From the NCBI GenBank assembly GCA_039796495.1, contig JBDKJQ010000061.1:1-5980 (forward strand): a stretch of DNA of 5,980 bases. Direction: 5' to 3'. Position numbers and translations under genes: made by a program. The DNA comes from ARS1285 sp039796495. Lineage in GTDB: Archaea > Nanobdellota > Nanobdellia > Pacearchaeales > GW2011-AR1. The notes under the pieces are model-generated. The model was not told the origin of the DNA, ran no database searches, and saw nothing but the letters and a program-made list of their open reading frames with translations. Shown piece by piece: positions 1 to 5,055 of this stretch (position 1 is its first letter; the number at the start of each line of letters is the position of its first letter).

Positions 1-770
1 CGTGCAATAAACGAAAAAGGAGAATGAACAAGGCGCAACCTGATCACAGAAAACAGCATTCTTACCGGCGTCTTGCTAAAATTGATTTTGCTTCCTTCCG
101 TATTATGCCATTCAGTTGGAATTGATCTCACTCTAAATCCAAAAAGCTGTGCATAATACAAAACATCAACATCAAAACTCCATTCGCTGCTGCCTAATTC
201 AGGAAAAATCTTTTCAACAAATTTCCGCGTGAATAATTTTGCACCGCACTGCGTATCGTGATGAGGCAATAAAAATAAACTGCGCACGACAAGATTAAAA
301 ATAACACTCCGCAAAGAAAAAAAGAAAGGTCGGGGAGGGAAAATGGTACTCCGCGCATCCCATCGATCAGCAATGATTCCATCATAGTCCTTAATGTGCC
401 GCACAAGCCCATAAAATGCATTCGGCGGTGTTGCCCCATCAGCATCAACAAAGCCGATTAAGTCATTATTCCGGTGCAGTGCGTCTTTAAATCCTTCAAT
501 GACCGCAAATCCTTTTCCTCCCTGCTCAAAATCAAGGATAACTAATTCTTCATGGTCAAATTTCTCAACAGCCTCCCTCGTATTATCCGTGCAGGCATTT
601 AATACAACAATGACTTCAAAATCAAGAACCTGATGATATTTCAAATACAAAAAATAATCAAGATAGTCAGTAAGCGTTTTTCCAATCCTCTTCTCCTCAT
701 TGTGTGCAGGAATGATAATCGCGACTTTTTTAATTTTTTCTTTTTTTGGTAATTCATATTCTTTTTTCAT
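1..770 (-). CDS. ALG5-like family 2 glycosyltransferase (polyprenyl-phosphate sugar synthase), C-terminus cut by window edge
   Basis: The reading frame is open from the ATG at 770 to the left edge, giving 256 visible residues without a stop. It shows a GT-A family 2 fold: the nucleotide-binding start VAIIIPAHNEEKRI (residues 16-29), V-x-LNACTDNT (56-64), GGKGFAV (84-90), the metal-binding DADGAT (109-114), DTQCGAKLF (172-180), W-x-FDVD (197-202), and EWHNTEGSKI (220-229). The DADGAT, DTQCG-K and W-FD-D set with a late GSK is typical of the eukaryotic ALG5 dolichyl-phosphate glucosyltransferase group and archaeal relatives. Such enzymes move a sugar from a nucleotide donor to polyprenyl phosphate on the cytoplasmic face. 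Unlike eukaryotic ALG5, no N-terminal membrane helix is seen. The actual sugar cannot be read from sequence; a DPM1-like mannose enzyme or a direct glycan-chain transferase are alternatives. It has its own TATA box and appears leaderless. Nearby lipid-linked sugar genes support a role in surface glycosylation. Confidence 0.88.
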   Translation of the reverse strand, partial: MKKEYELPKKEKIKKVAIIIPAHNEEKRIGKTLTDYLDYFLYLKYHQVLDFEVIVVLNACTDNTREAVEKFDHEELVILDFEQGGKGFAVIEGFKDALHRNNDLIGFVDADGATPPNAFYGLVRHIKDYDGIIADRWDARSTIFPPRPFFFSLRSVIFNLVVRSLFLLPHHDTQCGAKLFTRKFVEKIFPELGSSEWSFDVDVLYYAQLFGFRVRSIPTEWHNTEGSKINFSKTPVRMLFSVIRLRLVHSPFSFIA

Positions 771-790
771 AATTAGTTTCAGGAAAAAGA

Positions 791-798
791 ATTTAAAA
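791..798 (-). promoter_or_regulatory. TATA box of the ALG5-like glycosyltransferase gene
   Basis: The minus strand reads TTTTAAAT, centred about 24.5 bases before the A of the ATG at 770. Archaeal transcription usually starts 22-27 bases after the TATA centre, so the mRNA probably begins at or within a few bases of the start codon. No Shine-Dalgarno sequence is seen between box and ATG. Confidence 0.6.
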
Positions 799-818
799 GA
801 TTATGAGGTGTGAGAAAT

Positions 819-839
819 ATATTACAAAAATAGTAATAT
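819..839 (-). terminator. Perfect 7-bp inverted repeat with T-rich loop; possible terminator or operator
   Basis: On the minus strand ATATTAC and GTAATAT are exact reverse complements, separated by a 7-base loop TATTTTT. The repeat begins about nine bases after the stop codon of the 133-residue gene. It also lies about 20 bases upstream of the TATA box for the glycosyltransferase gene. The stem is AT-rich and weak, and archaeal terminators depend mainly on T tracts, so the T-rich loop may matter more than the stem. A repressor-binding palindrome for the downstream promoter is an equally reasonable reading. Confidence 0.35.
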
Positions 840-848
840 CATCCCTCG

Positions 849-1250
849 TTAAGAAGAGCTCAGCACCGCTTGTGCAGTTTTGGCAGGAGATTCCAAAGAA
901 ACTGGACGCATATAGATCCCGCGCATAAAACTATCCAGCATATCCTGATGCGAATGCATTAACCTATCAAGAGGATACCCTGAATATTCTACCATTGCAA
1001 TTAAAGGATCATCAGAATTTTTTTCAATAGTGGGGCAGTCATTGACAAGTCTCGCTATGTCTTTTCTTTGACAAATCGATAAAGGTTCAACATGAATAAT
1101 CCAGCTGACTCCTAGTCCTTCATCATGAACTCCTTCTTCTCTCAAATAGTTCCCAAATCCTATAAAAATTCCTACTACTCTTTCTTTCTGACCCTCCTGA
1201 TTCAAATCGGGATAAGGTCTTCTTCCTTCAACATATACTGCTCGTGCCAT
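849..1250 (-). CDS. Hypothetical 133-residue soluble protein, family not recognised
   Basis: I do not recognise this protein. The ORF is complete, from an ATG at 1250 to a stop at 849, and a TATA box at the leaderless distance supports that start. The sequence has no long hydrophobic segment and no signal peptide, so it is probably cytoplasmic. A possible alternating strand region is RVVGIFIGFGNYLREEG (24-40), followed by GVSWIIHVEPLSIC (47-60), then a helical stretch QRKDIARLVNDC (61-72) and a later segment rich in His, Asp and Met (98-110). There are only two cysteines (60 and 72), in no metal-binding pattern. It sits between the coupled transferase/flippase pair and the ALG5-like gene but has its own promoter, so a role in glycan synthesis cannot be inferred from position. 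The promoter, start and uninterrupted frame make it a credible real gene. Confidence 0.65.
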   Translation of the reverse strand: MARAVYVEGRRPYPDLNQEGQKERVVGIFIGFGNYLREEGVHDEGLGVSWIIHVEPLSICQRKDIARLVNDCPTIEKNSDDPLIAMVEYSGYPLDRLMHSHQDMLDSFMRGIYMRPVSLESPAKTAQAVLSSS

Positions 1251-1270
1251 TATTTTTTATGCGAAATAAT

Positions 1271-1278
1271 TTATATAA
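1271..1278 (-). promoter_or_regulatory. TATA box of the 133-residue hypothetical gene
   Basis: The minus strand reads TTATATAA, preceded by an A-rich stretch (ACAAATAT) suitable as a BRE. Its centre is about 24.5 bases from the ATG at 1250, predicting a leaderless transcript. This box is a classic TATATAA type, whereas several neighbours use TTTTAAAA-type boxes. Confidence 0.6.
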
Positions 1279-1320
1279 ATATTTGTATAATCTGATATAG
1301 TGACTAAAAAGGTAACTAAT

Positions 1321-2256
1321 CTATTTCTTCTCTCTCAGCACCAGCCATATCCCAATCACCGACGGAATTATGCCCACAATAATAATATTAATGAGTGACA
1401 TCGTAAATGTTTTTGCTGCGGCAACACCAAACAACCCAAATAAACTTATTAAGACCGCCTCGCGAGTCCCAAGCCCGCTGATGCTGATAGGAAGTATAGA
1501 TACTAGTGTGCCTAATGGGAGGATTGCAAGATAATAAACAAATGAAAGGGGTATGCCTAATGACAGTCCAATACAATACATAATAAGATAGACAAGTCCC
1601 CATGAAATCACATTCAGAATGAAAAGAGGAATGAAATATCGTATGGAGGGAATGTGCTCATAAAAATTTTCAAACGTTATTTTTGCCTGATCCTGATATT
1701 TTTTGGGGATAAACCTCTTATAAAAAAATTTTAATACAAATCTGCTGCGTTCTTTATTGATAAAAAAGAGTATCACAAGCATAAAAGCAAGAAACAACAT
1801 AACAAATAGTCCGATGGGCAATTGTAATGTGTCTTTGAATACAAATGAAAATACAATAGTTAAGAAAATAACTGCAGTGAAATCAAAAATTTTATCCATG
1901 GTAAAATTAAATAATCCCTTTCCGATATTTTTATTGTCAGTATACACCCGAAGATATTCTGCTCTGATAATGCCGCCTGCCTTCGACGGCGTGACAAATC
2001 CATAAAAATTGCTGATCATATTTATCTCGAATGCTTTCATGAACGGAATGGGAATGTCCTGCAGCAATGCAATGGCATACCATTTATACGTTTGGATAAA
2101 AAACATAACAAGGATTGTAATAATAGCAAGCAATATAAAAAACCAATTGACTTGTTTCATCTCATTGATGATATTAAAAAAATCAATTTTGATGATAATA
2201 AAAATAAACAGTGCTATTCCAATGATTGGCAGCACTTGTTTCCAGCTTACTCTCAT
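1321..2256 (-). CDS. Flippase-like (UPF0104, LPG-synthase transmembrane domain) membrane protein
   Basis: This 311-residue protein is almost entirely hydrophobic helices, with clear membrane segments near 9-23, 39-56, 123-140, 147-166, 207-229 and 285-306. Family signatures of the flippase-like/UPF0104 group (COG0392; TIGR00374 type) are visible: TPSKAGGIIRAEYLR at 89-103 and ISISGLGTREAV at 257-268. Family members form the membrane part of bacterial MprF and occur in archaea next to or fused with glycosyltransferases, as in haloarchaeal AglD. Moving or organising lipid-linked sugars across the membrane is a reasonable inference but not established for this protein. There is no aminoacyl-transfer domain, so lysyl-lipid synthesis is unlikely. 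Its ATG overlaps the stop of the upstream transferase gene as ATGA, and a strong Shine-Dalgarno sequence precedes it, so the two are translationally coupled. A short T tract (1306-1310) shortly after the stop may end the transcript. Confidence 0.85.
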   Translation of the reverse strand: MRVSWKQVLPIIGIALFIFIIIKIDFFNIINEMKQVNWFFILLAIITILVMFFIQTYKWYAIALLQDIPIPFMKAFEINMISNFYGFVTPSKAGGIIRAEYLRVYTDNKNIGKGLFNFTMDKIFDFTAVIFLTIVFSFVFKDTLQLPIGLFVMLFLAFMLVILFFINKERSRFVLKFFYKRFIPKKYQDQAKITFENFYEHIPSIRYFIPLFILNVISWGLVYLIMYCIGLSLGIPLSFVYYLAILPLGTLVSILPISISGLGTREAVLISLFGLFGVAAAKTFTMSLINIIIVGIIPSVIGIWLVLREKK

Positions 2257-3269
2257 AGAAGTCCTCCTCTGAAAATAAACAATGCGAGCAAGCAGACGGC
2301 TATCTGAAACGCAAAAATGAGGTAGACGACCTCATATTCATAGACTTTTTTCTTCAGCTTTTTGAGAATGAACAATGAAACATGCGTCAGTCCATACAGT
2401 CTATCATACGGCAGTTCAATGCTTCCGTCTTGCTGCGGAATGCCAAACGATTGTTTCTTTAACCTGCCTCGCACCTTCAAAACAGTTTCGATAATGTAGG
2501 GAATAAACATAAAGACAGCAATCTTTTCAAAGTTTCCCAAAATGGCCATGCATGCCAGCAATGCACCGATAGAATAGGTTAAGATGTCTCCGGGAAAAAC
2601 TTGTGCAGGATTTTTATTATAAATATAGAAAACGAAAAGGCCGCTTACCATCGTCATGCCAATGACACTGAGCCACGGATTTCCCATCAGGTACGCAACG
2701 AGGGAGAAAAAACTTATCAGCATAATGCCCTGTCCTGTCTCTAGTCCATTAAGTCCCGCTAAAAAATTGTAAGTGGTTGTTGCGCCCGCAATGCCGATGG
2801 GAATAACGACAAACGGATAGAGAAGGCCCAACTCAACGACTCCGAAAATCGGCACCGCAATGGTGTGATTGCCTGCGTTGATGACTACAAGAGGAATTGA
2901 GGCAAGAAATGCAAGAAACAATCTGAACTTAACTGAAAGGCCTCCATGTCGCCATCCCAATAAGTCATCAGTTAATCCAACAACAGCAAGCAGCAATATA
3001 ACATTTAATAATGCGAAAATATACACATTCACACCGATAACATTCACCGAGAAAACAAATGTCCTGATGGCGATATAAGCAAGTACACCGATGATAAAAG
3101 CTAACACAACGACAACACCACCGGAAGCGGCAACATTTTTTGGATGATTAAACTTATTCATGTCCTCCCATACATAGCCAATGTCCCTGCATTTTTTGAT
3201 CCATTTAGGAATAATAAAAAAAGTCAGCACAAACGTAATCAGGAGTGGGAATAATAATTCATATCTCAT
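2253..3269 (-). CDS. ALG7/AglH-type UDP-sugar:polyprenyl-phosphate sugar-1-phosphate transferase (GPT family)
   Basis: This polytopic protein of about 338 residues belongs to the PNPT superfamily (MraY, WecA, ALG7/DPAGT1), which transfers a HexNAc-1-phosphate from a UDP-sugar to polyprenyl phosphate, the first step of lipid-linked glycan assembly. Numbering from the GTG at 3272, visible motifs are GLTDDLLGWRHG (99-110, acidic metal/substrate pair), YNFLAGLNGLETGQ (168-181), VFPGD (225-229, metal aspartate), VRGR (267-270) and QQDGSIELPYDRLYGLTHVS (280-299). The NFLAGLNGLE-GQ form, the R-x-R loop and the C-terminal DG-LPYDRL-LTH stretch match eukaryotic and archaeal GPT rather than MraY, which has a His-rich motif absent here. 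GlcNAc is the usual substrate in this branch, but the sugar is inferred. Two starts are possible: GTG at 3272 or ATG at 3269. I prefer the ATG because it lies about 25.5 bases from the TATA centre. The stop overlaps the flippase-like gene's ATG. Confidence 0.88.
   Translation of the reverse strand: MRYELLFPLLITFVLTFFIIPKWIKKCRDIGYVWEDMNKFNHPKNVAASGGVVVVLAFIIGVLAYIAIRTFVFSVNVIGVNVYIFALLNVILLLAVVGLTDDLLGWRHGGLSVKFRLFLAFLASIPLVVINAGNHTIAVPIFGVVELGLLYPFVVIPIGIAGATTTYNFLAGLNGLETGQGIMLISFFSLVAYLMGNPWLSVIGMTMVSGLFVFYIYNKNPAQVFPGDILTYSIGALLACMAILGNFEKIAVFMFIPYIIETVLKVRGRLKKQSFGIPQQDGSIELPYDRLYGLTHVSLFILKKLKKKVYEYEVVYLIFAFQIAVCLLALFIFRGGLL
2263..2268 (-). promoter_or_regulatory. Shine-Dalgarno site fixing the start of the flippase-like gene
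   Basis: The minus strand reads AGAGGAGGACTTCTATG; the AGGAGG core ends six bases before the ATG at 2256. The site lies inside the last codons of the upstream transferase gene. It is the only convincing ribosome binding site I see in the window, and it belongs to the only gene that appears to be internal to an operon. Confidence 0.8.
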
Positions 3270-3290
3270 CACATAGCAAGAAAATGAAAG

Positions 3291-3298
3291 TTTTTAAA
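3291..3298 (-). promoter_or_regulatory. TATA box of the transferase/flippase operon
   Basis: The minus strand reads TTTAAAAA, preceded by a purine-rich GAAAGAA that could act as a BRE. Its centre is about 25.5 bases from the ATG at 3269 and 22.5 bases from the GTG at 3272, favouring a leaderless start at the ATG. No Shine-Dalgarno sequence is present upstream of either codon. Confidence 0.6.
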
Positions 3299-3325
3299 GA
3301 TTCTTTCAGAAATTATACACCAAGA

Positions 3326-3967
3326 TTATTTCTTCAATAACATAAATGTATGCTGCCAGTAATTATTGTCAAAACCATATTTGATCCAGATCATTGCGAG
3401 TGCTTCAAGAAGATACGATTCCTCAATCGCTCCAACATCAACAATTTTTTTCCATCCGAACAATCGCGCAATTTCCACCACTTTCTTTTTTCCTTCAGCA
3501 TCACCGCAGATGAATAAATCAGGATTTCCCTCTTGCAGGTGAGGATTACACATATATGTTGCAGGAACACTGTTAAATGCCTTCACGACGTGCGCCGTCG
3601 GCAATAATTGCTGTATCTTCACCCCATTTGAATCAGGGTACGACGCCGCCAATTTCGGCGGCTTGCCCGCTTCCTCAAATATGAGAGGATTTGTTACGTC
3701 AATAATTATTTTATCATCAAACTGTTCTTTACCTGCATTCAAAATGGCATTTTCAAATTCTGTCCCTTTCACAGCAAAAACAATCAGTTTTCCAAAACGC
3801 GCGACTTTTTCAAAATCTGCAGCAGAAATATTTTTCCCATTTTTCTTCACAAAATCGTCGAGCAATTCAGGTTTACGAGAACCAATCATAACAGCATGAC
3901 CTAATTTCAGGAATCCTTCAGCAAGCGTTTTCCCCACCATACCGGAACCAAGAATACCAATGTTCAT
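3326..3967 (-). CDS. NADP-binding oxidoreductase of the F420-dependent NADP reductase family
   Basis: This 213-residue protein opens directly with a Rossmann dinucleotide-binding loop, MNIGILGSGMVG (residues 1-12), where GSGMVG is the G-x-G-x-x-G motif. The second strand ends in IGSRKPE (28-34); Ser30 and Arg31 are where NADP(H)-preferring relatives hold the 2'-phosphate. Later family features are VFAVKG (63-68), DVTNPL (90-95) and VVKAFNSV (127-134). Length and motif order fit the F420_oxidored Pfam group. Known members reduce F420 with NADPH, but many VKAFN-type relatives have unknown substrates and show no sign of using F420. DPANN genomes commonly lack F420 synthesis, so a general NADPH-dependent reductase is the safer label. 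It has its own TATA box and appears leaderless. It sits between a zinc-ribbon gene and the glycan operon with no obvious functional link to either. Confidence 0.82.
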   Translation of the reverse strand: MNIGILGSGMVGKTLAEGFLKLGHAVMIGSRKPELLDDFVKKNGKNISAADFEKVARFGKLIVFAVKGTEFENAILNAGKEQFDDKIIIDVTNPLIFEEAGKPPKLAASYPDSNGVKIQQLLPTAHVVKAFNSVPATYMCNPHLQEGNPDLFICGDAEGKKKVVEIARLFGWKKIVDVGAIEESYLLEALAMIWIKYGFDNNYWQHTFMLLKK

Positions 3968-3988
3968 ACCAAGAAATAGAAAAGAAGT

Positions 3989-3996
3989 TTTTAAAA
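3989..3996 (-). promoter_or_regulatory. TATA box of the NADP-binding oxidoreductase gene
   Basis: The minus strand reads TTTTAAAA, centred about 25.5 bases before the ATG at 3967, which predicts a leaderless transcript. It lies in the 45-base gap after the zinc-ribbon gene, just past a TTTT run directly after that gene's stop codon. Confidence 0.6.
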
Positions 3997-4012
3997 GTAT
4001 GTAGTCTGAAAA

Positions 4013-4171
4013 TCAATTACCTTCTCCATCCAACAGTCCATTAATCTCATCAAGCAGTCCAGACGCATCTTTTTCCCGCTCAATGCCGTCAGTTTTTCCG
4101 CAATATGGGCACTCTCTGAAATTTTTACTTTCTTCGGATCTGAATTTGCAGTGTTTACATCGAAATGCCAT
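4013..4171 (-). CDS. Small (52-residue) zinc-ribbon protein
   Basis: Reading the minus strand from the ATG at 4171 gives a 52-residue protein ending in TGA at 4013. It starts MAFRCKHCKF and contains two C-x-x-C knuckles, CKHC (5-8) and CPYCGK (21-26), separated by a 12-residue linker. This is the pattern of a rubredoxin-like zinc ribbon, which binds one Zn or Fe ion through four cysteines. The remaining 26 or so residues are polar and acidic, with a likely short amphipathic helix (ASGLLDEINGLLDG, 36-49). Stand-alone proteins of this type are common in archaea; many act in nucleic acid or protein binding, and no specific function can be assigned here. The cysteine spacing, the short upstream TATA-to-ATG distance and the fit between neighbouring genes argue that it is real. 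Its size makes it easy for gene callers to miss. Confidence 0.8.
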   Translation of the reverse strand: MAFRCKHCKFRSEESKNFRECPYCGKTDGIEREKDASGLLDEINGLLDGEGN

Positions 4172-4199
4172 TGTCTTTTTTAATAGTAATGAAGAGGAG

Positions 4200-4207
4200 T
4201 TTTTAAA
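4200..4207 (-). promoter_or_regulatory. Probable TATA box of the zinc-ribbon gene
   Basis: The minus strand reads TTTAAAAA within an A/T tract. Its centre is about 32.5 bases from the ATG at 4171, so the transcript would carry a leader of roughly 5-10 bases, unlike the other promoters here. There is no Shine-Dalgarno sequence in that leader. The T/A-rich surroundings make the exact box uncertain. Confidence 0.4.
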
Positions 4208-4227
4208 TTTTTTTAGGCTGTAGTATA

Positions 4228-5019
4228 TTACTTTCTAAGCGCAAAATACAGATTCTTGAAAAACAAAATTGAAAACGGGACGGTTATAAGGCTTGTAATA
4301 AATTGCGATATAACTCCTAATAAAGAATTGATCATGAAAAAAGGGAGGGATACTGTTTCCGTATTCAACATGTGAATCATCTGCACGATTTGCGTCGGCT
4401 GGACAACGACGGAAACAATCACCGAGACGAGCACAAGTATAATCAAAATAAGGATAAGATATCCAAAAACTCTCCACCAGTTTCCTTTTATTATTTCTTT
4501 GCTTCTTTTCAGAGAGGTAAGTATGTCTTTCTTTTCATACAGGAGCACGTACGAGCTTAACAGCCAGTACACTCCAAAAATGATTCCCGGAATTATCAAA
4601 AGTAAAAATAATCCTAACAAAAATATTCCTGAAACAATCAAAAGACCCAGGTAATTCAAGAAGGTACTTTTTCCCGCGCGCACAAGATCACCAAATCTGA
4701 AAGTTTCCTTTCGCACTGACATGCTGACAAAACCGCTCCAAACAAAGATAGACAGCAAAATCCCGATGATACCAAGCGCCCACATGCATATAAAATACGT
4801 CCACGGAAATGCAGACAGATCATCAGCAAAAAGAGCATATACCACAAAATTTCTTGTTGTTTCGTCATTAAGAATCCAGAGTGCCGAAATGATAAAGCTC
4901 AAGAGAGAAAAAATGCCGATAAATACGAACATAAAAAGAAAAATTGCCTTAAAATTTTTTTTATAGTCTTCAATAGCCTTTCCAAAAATACTGCCGAATG
5001 AGAATGTCCCTCTTTTCAT
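4228..5019 (-). CDS. Polytopic membrane protein resembling the GPDPase membrane-domain/DUF975 group
   Basis: This 263-residue protein has five to six hydrophobic segments, near residues 24-49, 74-98, 121-160 (probably two helices), 185-206 and 226-254. A short amphipathic N-terminus (FGSIFGKAIEDYKKNF, 8-23) comes first. The most telling part is the centre: LLIIPGIIFGVYWLLSSYVL (140-159), then YEKKDILTSLKRSKEIIKGN (161-180) followed by WWRVFGYL. The order IPG-i-f-g-v, a charged loop, then S-L-K-R-S-K-x-x-x-K-G-x-W-W is typical of the membrane domain found in some glycerophosphodiester phosphodiesterases and in DUF975/YciC-like proteins. No catalytic domain is present, so enzymatic activity is not implied. 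The family's role is unknown; membrane or envelope maintenance is only a guess. The gene has its own TATA box and appears leaderless. It follows the surface protein gene after a short 36-base gap but is probably transcribed separately. Confidence 0.75.
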   Translation of the reverse strand: MKRGTFSFGSIFGKAIEDYKKNFKAIFLFMFVFIGIFSLLSFIISALWILNDETTRNFVVYALFADDLSAFPWTYFICMWALGIIGILLSIFVWSGFVSMSVRKETFRFGDLVRAGKSTFLNYLGLLIVSGIFLLGLFLLLIIPGIIFGVYWLLSSYVLLYEKKDILTSLKRSKEIIKGNWWRVFGYLILILIILVLVSVIVSVVVQPTQIVQMIHMLNTETVSLPFFMINSLLGVISQFITSLITVPFSILFFKNLYFALRK

Positions 5020-5039
5020 AGTAGTTTAATTTTTCTGAC

Positions 5040-5047
5040 TTTATATG
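5040..5047 (-). promoter_or_regulatory. TATA box of the 263-residue membrane protein gene
   Basis: The minus strand reads CATATAAA, preceded by AGTAACA. The centre is about 24.5 bases from the ATG at 5019, predicting a leaderless mRNA. The box lies in the 36-base gap directly after the stop codon of the surface protein gene, so the two genes can be controlled separately despite being close. Confidence 0.6.
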
Positions 5048-5055
5048 TGTTACTG

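Noticed and set aside
194..451. An 85-codon minus-strand frame with a hydrophobic C-terminal half.
   Set aside because: It overlaps the glycosyltransferase frame in another phase, which carries the full set of GT2 motifs; this is a shadow.
1757..2307. Three overlapping plus-strand frames, some with Ile/Asn-rich translations.
   Set aside because: They are antisense to the flippase-like gene and reflect AT-rich codons; no promoter or ribosome site supports them.
2253..3272. MraY, a peptidoglycan-synthesis enzyme, which would suggest a bacterial origin.
   Set aside because: The His-rich MraY motif is absent, while the GPT-type NGLE-GQ, R-x-R loop and C-terminal DG-LPYDRL stretch are present; archaeal promoters also argue against a bacterium.
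3303..3311. Short TTTCTGAAA palindrome between the oxidoreductase and the transferase operon promoter.
   Set aside because: A 4-bp arm around one base is expected by chance in AT-rich spacer DNA.
3967..4171. Zinc-ribbon gene plus oxidoreductase as a toxin-antitoxin or redox pair.
   Set aside because: Each has its own promoter, there is a 45-base gap, and neither resembles a toxin or antitoxin; nothing beyond adjacency supports pairing.
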